DNA from: Owenia fusiformis
Lineage: Eukaryota; Annelida; Polychaeta; Sabellida; Oweniidae
Length of the DNA stretch: 64,000 nucleotides
Assembly (NCBI GenBank): GCA_903813345.2
Contig: CAIIXF020000809.1
Location: 62,001 to 126,000 of the forward strand
Reading direction: 5' to 3'
Part shown: positions 43,266 to 54,341 of the stretch, piece after piece
Position numbering within the stretch: the stretch's first letter is position 1
Layout of the letters: the number at the start of each line of letters is the position of its first letter
Notes under the pieces: generated by a model
Told to the model about the DNA's origin: nothing
The model's database searches: none
What the model saw: the letters and a program-made list of their open reading frames with translations, nothing else
Position numbers and translations under genes: made by a program

Positions 43266-45547
43266 TGGTGTCAGAATCAAAAATAAGAAGACTTTGACCT
43301 AGGGAATTATGTGCCCAAACTTTGAAGCAAAGCAGATATTGAGGTCCGCTCCTATGAAGGCTTTCATTAGGTTTATTTGTATTCAGCCTTCATCTCGTAT
43401 TTTTACAATTTATAATGTTCTTCGGCCCCATTAAATAACATGGGGTTTTATGACAGCGATTTTAAAATTTTTCAAAACACCGTAAATTCTTAACCGGAAA
43501 TCAAATCAAGATTTTGTTTATAGATTCGGACATCTGAGAAAATTCTACACTTGTTCCATAACTCATACATTAAATTAGTAGAACTTTTTATTTTGACATA
43601 CTTTTCGGACACCATATCGCAAAATACTTTCCGACGGCAAAGGGCTAACACTATAACTCAAAAGTTGTTTGCAGATTCGGATTCCTGAGAAAATTCTACC
43701 CTTAATTCATAACTGATACATTAAGTTTGGTGAATATATATACCTGTATACAAAATTTTGAAGCAAATTATTAAAGTTTCAGCTTTCAAAACGCCATAAC
43801 TTTCCAACGAAAAGTCGGATCGAAAATTGGTTTGCAGATTCAGATTCCTGAGAAAATTCTACCCTTAATGCATAACTGATACGTTAAATTTGAACTTTTG
43901 ATTTTGACCTACATTTCGGACACCATATCTCAAACGCAAAGGCTAGAGTACCGACAATTGTCAGTACTCTAGATTTTGCTATGTTGACAGGCTAGAGGAC
44001 CGACAAATAAATTGTCGGTACGGGAGACTTTGCTGTGTTGACACGCTAGAGGACCGACAAATGAGAGCACTTAGTAGGATCTTAGTAGGATCTAATAGAG
44101 AACTGACCAAAAGTCTGTGGGTCTGCTAAATACTGTAAAACATGCTAAATTTTCAAGCATGGTGATTTCGCCTTTATTTGCCTGAATGTAAAATCGCGAA
44201 TATAAAACTGTGTCTTTTCCTGAGTAATGTGGATGAATTAATGGAACAAATGAAGAATAAAAACTACTAAGAAAAATCTGTATTCTAATTGTGTTTTGTT
44301 TATTTTATTCAAGCGTTAGGCCTATAGACTACGCAATTATAAAACAAACGTGAAGAAAAACTTAAAAGTCGTATTTGAATACATTTGTTTGTTTCAACAC
44401 TACATGCTGGTTATAAACAATAAAACATGTACAATATAAAGTTAGTTGAAAGAGCGTCTGTTGTTTAAAATACCATCATCAGGGGAATAGCCAGCTTCCA
44501 GTCACGTACGCATGCGATCGCCAAAAATCGCCTTTTAGTCGCGAGGGGGGGGGGACGTGACATACAGGTAAGCAACCCAACCAATACAAACTTTTTTATT
44601 ACAAAAATTGATGCAACTTCCTTCAAAAACCCGGGCTTCAAACGTGAGCGAGAAGCTGCAAATTAAACGCATTTGAAAGGGCTTTTCTTTATCGGATCTA
44701 TTGTTATTGGTTATGGGGTTCAGTCGCATCCCCCTGGCTACACTTATGGATGATAAAACCAGTCATCAAAGCAACGAGCAGTCTCACGACCCGACCCTAC
44801 ATCACACTACTATACCTAACACCTAGAAATGCATAAGATACTTTGTTTGTCTAATTGGATTGTTTAGTATATTTTTGAAGGTACCTTATCAACATCTAAC
44901 TTTCAACCGATAAACCATTAATAAGGAACAGACAAATAAAAACAAATATATAATCATTACTAATAAGCCAAATTCGTTGCTCATGAAAGTCAAATGCAAG
45001 GTATAGTAGAGTGATGTACATATCAACAATCAACAGGCGACTTAATATCTCAATAACTCATGACAAGAAAGTTTGTAAGTTTAATTAACCCTTTTATGGG
45101 TTTTATTTTCAAAAAATAACATGTGGCAATCATGTCTGGATAATTAGCAGGAAATAACCCTAATTGACGTAAGCTTATAACCAACTAGAAAAATAATCTC
45201 ATAACAATGTTGCACTCAATTTTTTCCAAAACAGGTTTCATTTCTTATCACAGTTCGGTGCAGCTTTATTAGAGACAATTCATTTTGTAAACAGAATGTA
45301 TTTAATATTACTATCCGTGTATTGTGGTTATAATTCGCAGAAACATCAGGAAATTATGAATTACTAAGCCTTTGAGGGTAAGCCAAATCATTGTAGCATC
45401 AATGGCTCAAAATATCTATTAAGCTACTACCTGAGACTAACATAAAAGGGATTGGAAACTCTACTGATATAAAAAGAAATAGAAAGAACAATTTCAAAAC
45501 TGGGTCCGAAAAAGAAAGATGTATAATCTAGACACAGAAAAACGCGG

Positions 45548-45612
45548 CCGGGAACTGAACTCGCACCACATGCGTGGCAGTCGATGACGCTAACCACTAC
45601 ACTAGCAGTGAA
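45548..45612 (-). repeat. tRNA-like segment (pol III A/B boxes)
   Basis: On the minus strand, TAGTGTAGTGGTTAGCG (A box) is followed about 30 bases on by GAGTTCAGTTCCC (B box). The acceptor stem cannot be closed, so this is tRNA-derived sequence and not a working tRNA gene. Confidence 0.5.
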
Positions 45613-45720
45613 CGATACGAAACATAACTAATGTATTTATTTTGAAAATGGGTAGTCTCCCTGTGCGATTCGATCCCGCAAAAGAAGCACTATGCCCCCT
45701 TCAAAAGAAAAAAGGATTAT

Positions 45721-45786
45721 GATGGGATTCGAACTCGGTACCGTGTGTTCACGCGTCGTGCTCGCTAACCACTAGGCCACCATGGA
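45721..45786 (-). repeat. Second tRNA-like segment
   Basis: On the minus strand, TGGCCTAGTGGTTAGCGAG (A box) and GAGTTCGAATCCCA (B box) lie at tRNA-like spacing. The two stem ends (TCCATGG / CCCATCATAAT) do not pair well. Another lone B-box-like GGGATCGAATCG lies at about 45668-45680. The set looks like SINE heads. Confidence 0.5.
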
Positions 45787-47839
45787 TGAGATGATACTGA
45801 CGGTAAAACTAGTAGATAAATTTTTGAAATTGTCGGCTCTCTAGCAAATCCACGAAATACCCACTTGCGTACCGACAATTGTCGGTTCTCTATCTGGATC
45901 TACTAGGTGACGATAGAGTGCCGACAATTGTCGGTACCCCAGCAAATACCCACTGTACAGTCTCCAGTACCGACAATTGTCGGTCCTGGAGCCACTTCGT
46001 ATCTCAAAAGTGGATCAAAATATTTTCTGATGGCAAAAGGCTAACACTATTAGCACACTATTTGCTACCTGTATACAAAATTTTGAAGCAAATTATTAAA
46101 ATGTAGTGTCAGAATCGTAAAAATAAGGAAAAACTATGAATTTGACCTAGATTTTGACCTAGGCATTTTGGTGTCCAAATATTGAAACTAGGTAGCTTTT
46201 GATCTCCCCTTCTTTTATACATGTAGGAATTCATTATCTTAAGCTGTACTCAATCTATATCTCGTATTGTACACTTCAAAAAAATCTTTTTTCCTTGACT
46301 TTCTATCAGGATAACATCAGATCGATTTTTCTCGAAATTTCAAAACGCCATAACTTTCAAACCGGAAGTCGGATCGAAATTTGATTTAAAGATTCGGATT
46401 CCTGACAAAATTCTACCCCTTATTCATAACTCATACGTTAAATTTGGCGAATTTTTATTTTGACCTACTTTTCGGACACGCCATAACTTTGGAACCGGAA
46501 GTCGGATCGAAATTTGATTTGCAGATTCGGATTCCTGAGAAAATTCTACTCTTAATTCATAACTCATATGTAAAATTTGGAGAATTTTTTATTTTGACCT
46601 ACTTTTCGGATACCATATCTCAAAAGTGGGTCAAAATACTCTCTGACGGCAAAAGGCTAACACTATTAGCCCACTCTTTGCTACCTGTATACAAAATTTT
46701 GAAGCAAATCCTAAAAGTGTAGTGCCAGAATCGCAAAAATAAGGAAAAACTATGAATTTGACCTAGATTTTGACCTAGGGATTTTGGTGTCCAAATTTTA
46801 AAGCTAGATAGCCTTCGAGGTCCCCTTCTTTTATAGACTTTCAGAATCTTAAGCTGTACTCAGTCTTTATCTGGAATTTTACACTTCAAAAAATCTTTTT
46901 TCTCATTGACATAACATGGGGCACCAAAATTAGCGATTTTTGAGCTTTCAAAACGCCATAACTTCCCAACGAAAAGTCGGATTGAAATTTGGTTTGCAGA
47001 TTCGGATTCCTGAGAAAATCCTACCCTTAATTCATAACTCATAAGTTAAATTATGAGAAATTTTTATTTTGACCTACGTTACGGACACCATATCTCAAAA
47101 GTGGGTCAAAATACTTTCTGACGGCAAAAGGCTCTCACTATTAGCACACTCTTTGCTACCTGTATACAAAATTTTGAAGCAAATCCTAAAAGTGTAGTGC
47201 CAGAATCGTAAAAATAAGGAAAAACTATGAATTTGACCTAGATTTTGACCTAGGCATTTTGGTGTCCAAATTTTGAAGCTATGTAGCTTTGGAGGTCCCC
47301 TTCTTTTATAGGCATTCAATATGTTAAGCTAAACTCAGTCTATATCTTGTATTTTACACTTCGAAAAAGCCTTTTTTCCCATTGACTTAACATAGGCACC
47401 AAATTTAGCGATTTTTGAGATTTCAAAACGCTATAACTTCCGAACCGGAAGTCGGATCGAAATTTTGTTTGCAGATTCGGATTCCTGAGATAATTCTACA
47501 CTTATTTAATAATTCACACGTTGAATTTGGAGAACTTTTTATGTTCTGACCTACATTTCGGACGCCATATCTCAAAATCGGTAAGAGTAATCAAAAAACG
47601 ATTTGCCTTACGGAATTAGCTTTTTTTCGAAGGAACATGATGAAAAAAACCCGGAGCGAAAATACCCAAGGGCGACTGAGAAAACTTGTAAAATAGCGAA
47701 AAGTGACGATTTGACCCAGTTCTTGACCATTGACCTAGATAAACATTTGACCTAATTTCCCAGAAACTAGAACTCATTGCCTAGTTGACTATGTTAGCAG
47801 ATTTAAGTAAGTCCCTCTAGTTGCTGAGAAAACGCGGAA

Positions 47840-47940
47840 AGAAAGAATAATAATAATAATAATAATAAGAAAACTGGCAAAAGCAATAGACTCCAGATTT
47901 TCAATCTGGAGTCTAATAATAACTAGACATGTAAATTGAA
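47840..47940 (+). other. Helitron-like 3' terminus with hairpin
   Basis: An (AAT)n run (about 47846-47870) and AAGAAAACTGGC precede a perfect hairpin: AGACTCCAGATT at 47888-47899, loop TTC, AATCTGGAGTCT at 47903-47914. It is followed by TAATAATAACTAGAC. A hairpin shortly before a CTAG end matches rolling-circle transposon termini. If so, the satellite to its left could be the minisatellite core of such an element. Confidence 0.45.
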
Positions 47941-48372
47941 CAAGTTCAATTTAAGACTCCAGATTTAAAACTTTTTTTAAGCTAAGTCATCCAAAATACT
48001 GTTAGCTGAGCCATTCAGAATAAGCTGAGTCATCTAGAATACAGACATTTAGACAACTCTTAAGTAGCTTATCTTTGTCTACATTGGCTTAACATGGGGA
48101 TATATAATGTCGACTTTTCGGGACTTCAAACAGCTATAACTATCTAACCAGAAGTTGGATTGAAATTTAGTTTAAAGATTCTGATTCCTGAGAAAATTCT
48201 ACCCTTGATTCATAACTCATACGTTATTTTTGGATAATTATTTATTTTGACCTACATTTCGGACACCATATCTCAAAAGTGGGGCAAAATACTTTCTGAC
48301 GGCAAAAGGCTAACACTATAAGCACACTCTTTGCTACCTGTCTACAAAATTTGGAAGCAAATCATCAAAGTG

Positions 48373-48872
48373 NNNNNNNNNNNNNNNNNNNNNNNNNNNN
48401 NNNNNNNNNNNNNNNNNNNNNNNNNNNNNNNNNNNNNNNNNNNNNNNNNNNNNNNNNNNNNNNNNNNNNNNNNNNNNNNNNNNNNNNNNNNNNNNNNNNN
48501 NNNNNNNNNNNNNNNNNNNNNNNNNNNNNNNNNNNNNNNNNNNNNNNNNNNNNNNNNNNNNNNNNNNNNNNNNNNNNNNNNNNNNNNNNNNNNNNNNNNN
48601 NNNNNNNNNNNNNNNNNNNNNNNNNNNNNNNNNNNNNNNNNNNNNNNNNNNNNNNNNNNNNNNNNNNNNNNNNNNNNNNNNNNNNNNNNNNNNNNNNNNN
48701 NNNNNNNNNNNNNNNNNNNNNNNNNNNNNNNNNNNNNNNNNNNNNNNNNNNNNNNNNNNNNNNNNNNNNNNNNNNNNNNNNNNNNNNNNNNNNNNNNNNN
48801 NNNNNNNNNNNNNNNNNNNNNNNNNNNNNNNNNNNNNNNNNNNNNNNNNNNNNNNNNNNNNNNNNNNNNNNN
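48373..48872. other. Assembly gap of 500 N
   Basis: Exactly 500 unknown bases. Apparent open frames across it are artefacts. The satellite reads plus on the left side and minus on the right. Confidence 1.
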
Positions 48873-49335
48873 AAATTTCAATTCCACTTTTGGTTTGGAA
48901 GTTATAGCGTTTCGAAAGCTCAAAAATCGCTAAATTTGGTACCCCATGTTATGTCAGTGAGAAAAATATTTTTTGAAGTGTAAAATACCAGATACTGTAG
49001 ATTGGGTTAATTTGGCGCTACTTAATTTGGCGATTTTGCCATTTTTGGCATATTGGCGGCTTTTTAATTTGGCGGACATGCAAAAAAATTTAACTTACGT
49101 ATACCTGTAGACTGAGTACAACTTTAGATTCTGTAAGGCTATAAAAGAAGGGGACCTCGAAGGCTATCAAGCTTTAAAATTTTGACACCAAAATGCCTAG
49201 GTCAAAATCTAGGTCAAATTCATAGTTTTTTCCTTATTTTTGCGATTCTAACATTACACTTTAATAATTTGCTTCAAAATTTTGTATACAGGTAGCAAAG
49301 AGTGTGCTAATAGTGTTGTCCGAAAAGTAGGTCAA
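48873..49335 (-). repeat. Satellite unit in inverted orientation
   Basis: The complement of the unit at about 46.0-47.2 kb: AAGTTATAGCGTTTCGAAAGC, then ACTATGAATTTGACCTAGATT and TACAAAATTTTGAAGCAAAT in reverse. It includes a local TAATTTGGCG triplication near 49015-49080. Confidence 0.8.
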
Positions 49336-49489
49336 AATGAAAATGTCTCCAAATCAAATGTATGAGTTATGAATTAATTAATGAGTAAGAAAATTCAAGT
49401 CAAAGCATTTTAAAGCTCTTATTCTATTTAATGGTTCTATTTTTATTGGGTATGGGGGAGGCTGTCACATCCCCTGGCTCCTGTCTATG

Positions 49490-50785
49490 CCTATGTTAGC
49501 TATGGTAACCAGGTGAATATGCCGTCCCCACTTTTCAGGGGTTTTCCAAAGTTTTGATTCTATCTTTGTCAAGATGATTGCTCTGGTGTTTTTGAAGTTT
49601 TAATCTAATGGAAGCAATAGAATCAGACAATGCATGGATAATGTAGATTGGCTGACTGGCATACCTATTATGGAATCATAGCTGTTGTTACGCGGTAAAC
49701 ACGATACAAACATATGTCATATTAACGCAACGAATATGGCATATTCACTTGCAGTGTATGACAGATTCACCTGCGGTATATGGCATACACACTAACCAAT
49801 GAGAACGTGATACGGAAGTACGCAATTGTCAATTGCATCGATTGAATGAACAAGTAAAACGTTATTAATTATTATAATGATTACTGAATCAACAGTACTG
49901 TGTATCGAATATATTAACTTAGCAGAAGTATCAGTCACCAATCTCGCGTAATAAACTTAATCAATCCAGGATTCATATATTAGTACTCGACGCACTAACT
50001 ATATTGGTAATCTAGCGTAGTTTTACATTTAGAGTTGATTCTTGCAACCAATCAAATCAGGGCTTTCTGTATCACGTTTTCACCTGCAGTATATGGCATA
50101 TTCCGCAAGTGAGTATGACATATTCCGCAGGTGAGTATTGGATATTCACTAAAATCAATGTATCGCATATTCACTGCGGAATATCGCATACTTACCTGAG
50201 GAATATGCCATATACCGCAGGTGAGTATGGCATATTCACCCGTATCACAAATACCGCGTAACCATGAATATATGCCATATTCCGCGTAACAGCTGTTTTC
50301 GTGATTATTTTCTTAAAGTGAATCCAAATTGATACCTTGTCCTTTGACATTCACTATAAAAGTAGTTCAAAGCTGAAAACTATGATTGATTTTCATTCTA
50401 TTTCTTTACACGTATGAAGTATGATCAAGAAATATTTAGGGCAATTCTGAATCTACGACGACGTTTCTATGGTAACCAAGTAAATATGCCACGCCCATTT
50501 TTAGGGGCTCCTTCTCGTGTTTGGCCCCATTTCCACCATTATTGCTCAGATTTCGATGAAATTCACACCAAATTGAAGGCAATAGATAATGCAATCAGGA
50601 GATATTTAGTTGGCAATTCTCTGAAGCCGTGATGGCGTTGCTATGGTAACAAAGTGAATATGCCCCACCCACGTTTACGGGCTCTTTTCAGTGTTTGGCC
50701 CTTATCTTCGTCATTATTGTTCAGATTTAGATGAAATTTGCACCAAATGAAAGGCAGTGTATAAACTGTGCAAAAATGAAATCAG
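49490..50785 (+). repeat. Three-copy ~175-bp repeat, interrupted by a TIR element
   Basis: Copies start near 49500, 50468 and 50640 with GCTATGGTAACCAGGTGAATATGCC-like sequence and continue with GTGTTTGGCCCC and TTCACACCAAATTGAAGGCA. The first copy is separated from the others by the element at 49680-50294. The open frame over the second copy is not convincing as a gene. Confidence 0.65.
49680..50294. mobile_element. 615-bp non-autonomous TIR element rich in GGCATATTC palindromes
   Basis: The ends are AGCTGTTGTTACGCGG and, complementary, AGCTGTTACGCGG. The subterminal parts repeat GCGGTATATGGCATATTC and TCACCTGCGG in both orientations. No coding capacity. The target duplication is not clear. 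Confidence 0.65.
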
Positions 50786-51177
50786 GGAGTAAGTATGTTT
50801 ATTACAGTTGCACTTTATTTGCATAAAGAAATGCAGGTCTATGCACTACAAGGAACCATCTCAAAGGTAGACTAAAGCTTTTTATCAGTACTCAACTTGA
50901 AATTTTAACATTATCTACCTATAGTTTTATCACTATCACCACTGGAATATATTTCAAAATTAATGATTACAGGATTCCATTTTCTTAATAAGATCTTTTC
51001 TCTTACCCATCTCTAAGCAAACTGAATATAATTGGATTTGAAATTATCCCTGAGTATATATTCAATAACATTGCAGGATAGAAGATTACATGATTGCAAT
51101 GCTTATGAAAACCACAGTGGTCACTCCATGCATGAAGTCGATTTTCATTGGTTTATGATTTGACATTGGTTGTTTAC
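50786..51177. other. Spacer, nothing recognised
   Basis: AT-rich unique sequence between the three-copy repeat and the right arm. Confidence 0.4.
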
Positions 51178-51449
51178 TTATATAGGTCACCCACTGAAAT
51201 ATTTTCAGATGGAAAAATTGAATAAATTGTGCCATGTTAAATTCTCATTGGAATTTTGTTTTCTAGATTTAAAAACTTAATTACCTGGAGAAAAAAATTA
51301 TTGAATCACAAATTCATTTGGGACAGAAGCGTTCCCTTTACAACATTGCTATTTTGTTGATAAAAATTTTTCATTTGCAAATTATAGCAAAAATGCTCAT
51401 TCCTAATGCATTGCCATAGATGTTAGTGCATAGATATTTAACATGTTTA

Positions 51450-53425
51450 TAGAAAATAAACTAGACAAGAGCATATTATTGTATTATCTCTTTTATTTCC
51501 TTATTGATTATTCACAAAATTATAATATCATATAAAGTATCATGTGAAGCAGTCAACCAACAGGAATATACATGTGATTTGCATATAAAGTTATTATTCA
51601 TATCTGAATTAAACTAACATTACAGTGGTAGCTACATGTAAACTTTAACCCTGTAGATACACACGAGTGGTTCCTATATCTACAATCATCTACTTTTCAA
51701 CTGACCACAATTATCTACAACGAGGTGCAGTTACTGTGTTTATTTGAAATTGATTACTAGTATAGCATGAGATTAACTATGTAATCGGAGCTTTAGTATT
51801 GGAACATTGTCACCGATGTTTACAGTACTTCATATCTTTAATCATCAACTTTGAGTGTTTTCTTGATGGTTGCATTTGTATTTATTCTCGTTTCCAATAT
51901 TACTTCCTCGAGCACAATTCAATTTTTGTTTTCGGAGAATACACTACTTAGATCTTTGTAAAAATCTATATACCTCTGGAAGCCTATTTTTGAAGGACTG
52001 TTTTTTGACATAAATGGATTGGTGGAGTAAGAACAAAAACAATCTCCCCAAACTACCTCTGACCCGTCCCTTACGTTGAAAGTTTGAACATTTTTAATAA
52101 GACGAAAAATCAATGTTATCTCTACCAATAAAGGAAATCAAAAAATGAATTGTTTTATGCTTGTAAGGCTAATGGTCAGATGTACACTCGAGTGATTCAA
52201 TAATGTGAATGATTTGATTTTCCCTTTTCTCAAAATACAATCAGATACATACTGTATAAGTGGTAATTTTGCCTAATCATTTAATTTGCCTATTTCCTAA
52301 TTTTTGCCAGGTTCGGAAAATTAAATGTCGGAAATATTGTCTTTATAATGTTATCCAATGGGAGGTTTCTTGTAATTAGGAAAATTAAAATTAGGAAAAT
52401 GATGAAATTTGACCATTCGGAAAATTAACCACTCGGATTAAATACCACTTATACAGTATTTACAAATAAAAAAGAATGTCAGAATCAACACCATGGATGG
52501 ATAATGTCTGTAATGTGTATGCCCACACCTTCATTTAAGTAATAATAAAGTTGAAGGTTTGAACAACACAATTCTCACAACATTGTACAAAAATGTAATG
52601 CTAGAATGTATATTATGTATGAATTAGGTTATTTCTGTAATATTGTAATATGTATGCCCATACTTTCATTTAAGTAATAAAATTAAAGTTTGAACATCAT
52701 TATTCAAAAATCAAAGACGTTCTCAAAGATAAATGAATGACAGAGGCATTATCATGAATTGCATAATGTCTGTAATGTGTATCCCCATACCTTCATTTAG
52801 TAATATAGTTGAAGGTTTGAGCATCATATTCACAAAACAGACAATTCAATACATTTTATAAAGGACTATTTTCGATTTGGAGAACGAAATTCACCACTTT
52901 AATTGAGCATTACCACTGCTTCGCACAAATTTGATTTCTTTATATAATATAGATTTGAATGTTTTCTTTTGAATAGTCATAATTTAATTTGGGTGATAGG
53001 CTATTCCTAGATTTTTCATAAAAAATAAAATATTTTATTTAATCGGTCAACTGAATGTTACCCCTGCTTGGGACAATTGTGATATTTTTACATCTTGTAC
53101 GTTTAACTGTCCTCTTTTGAATATTCATAATTTAATTTGGGTGATATTTCTATATTTTTCATGAAAAATTATTAGCTCAGGAGACTGTTCTCTAAACCGA
53201 GATTTGTCCTTTAATAACATTACACAATACATTATACGATACATATATTCCATCATCAATTTCTGAAATATCGCAACTGATTCAGTTGACAAAAATAAGA
53301 TTACTCTTGTGAGCTTTAGAGGACTTCAAACAAGGATAATGCATTTTAATATGCCTAAACATGTTCTTAAGGTTGTATTATTAAATCACAAAACGATAAA
53401 GCAAAATTGTCATGAATATAATAAA
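51450..53425. other. Non-coding, counterpart of 37865-39454
   Basis: Contains the inverted copies of the ~130-bp degenerate repeat (about 52490-52830). A private segment near 52250-52440 has AATTAGGAAAATTA-type repeats. No exon. Confidence 0.5.
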
Positions 53426-54341
53426 AATCGGGATTTTTGAAGAAAAGTTGGGGTGAAAATCAGTATTTTTTAAAGAAAAATCGAGAGAAAATCGGTATTT
53501 CTATAAAAATCGGGATTGTTTAGGATAATCGGGAGAAAGCGGGAGTTTACGATGAAAATCGGGAGGTAATCAGGGTTTACAAAAGTAATCGGGAGAAAAT
53601 TGGGATTGATAAGGATAATCAGGAGAAATCTGGAGTTTACAATGAAAATTGGAAGGAATTCGGGGTTAACAAAAATAATCGGGAGAATATCGGGATTGAT
53701 GAGGATAATCGGGAGAAAATCGGGAGTTAACAATAAAAATCGGGAGGAAATCGCAGTTAACATAGGTATATTGATAAATATGTTTTGGAATTGCATATGG
53801 GCCGTTTACTATCTTTGCTTATTAATATATCCATGAGATATCATCTGCATTAAACCAAGTAACACATCATAATTAATTAATGTGAATACACCCTCAAAAC
53901 TTGACGTTATGAGAATGCTCAATTTATTTCTGATCTAGAATACTGTAGTTAAAAGAAGATGAAAGAGATTTACAAGTGTATTTTGTATGAGTAGTTAGCT
54001 ACTGTATTTTGTTTTATCACAAAACATGTCGTATAGTTTCATTTTTTGGGAGAGCATCTCATTTAAAAATCGGGAGTTTTTAGTGAAAAATCGGGATGTC
54101 TCTATAACAAATCGGGAGTTTGAACACAAAATCGGGATATTTTAAGGAAAAATCGGGATTACATATGAAAAATTGGAATATTTTCTTAAAATCTGGATAT
54201 TTTACAAAAAAATCGAGACATTTCCTGAAAATTGGGATAAAAATCGGGATTCTTTGAAAATCAGGAATTTGAAAAATAAATCGGGAGGATCAATAAAAAA
54301 AATTCGCGATTTCTCCCAATTTAAATTGGAATTTGACAGGT
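53426..54341. mobile_element. CCCGAT-repeat element, right-arm copy, one end lost
   Basis: Same element as 36617-37864, inverted. The TTGACAGGT end at 54333-54341 is intact. The other TIR is missing and the array runs straight into flanking sequence near 53426. The interior is shorter. Confidence 0.6.

Larger units (their letters stand above)
43935..45999. mobile_element. 2,065-bp palindrome-ended element with 9-bp TSD inside the satellite
   Basis: A satellite unit (CACCATATCTCAAA...AAGTGGGTC) is interrupted, with TATCTCAAA repeated exactly at 43926-43934 and 46000-46008. The ends are weakly complementary (CGCAAAGGCTAGAGTACCGAC / CGAAGTGGCTCCAGGACCGAC). Each end carries three copies of a palindromic ACCGACAATTGTCGGT-type motif (left 43943-44060, right 45826-45988). 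A 9-bp TSD and repeat-rich ends fit Mutator-like or foldback elements. No transposase was seen in the interior, which holds tRNA-like segments. Confidence 0.8.
43266..48372 (+). repeat. Degenerate satellite of roughly 475-bp units, plus orientation
   Basis: Units recur with TTTGACCTAGATTTTGACCT, TTTCAAAACGCCATAACTTC, GCAGATTCGGATTCCTGAG, TTTTGACCTACTTTTCGG, CCATATCTCAAAAGTGGGTC and TACAAAATTTTGAAGCAAAT. The last word lies at about 43750, 46075, 46690, 47166 and 48345; neighbours 46690 and 47166 give about 475 bp. Units are partly deleted or duplicated. One is split by the element at 43935-45999. Confidence 0.85.

Noticed and set aside
45721-45786. Functional tRNA gene on the minus strand
   Set aside because: A and B boxes are present, but the acceptor stem does not close and the anticodon arm is poor.
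48331-48983. Open frames of about 200 codons across 48.3-49.0 kb on both strands
   Set aside because: They consist almost wholly of the 500-N gap with a few satellite codons at each side.
50414-50632. 72-codon plus-strand frame in the three-copy repeat
   Set aside because: Sister copies of the repeat do not keep the frame, so it is chance.
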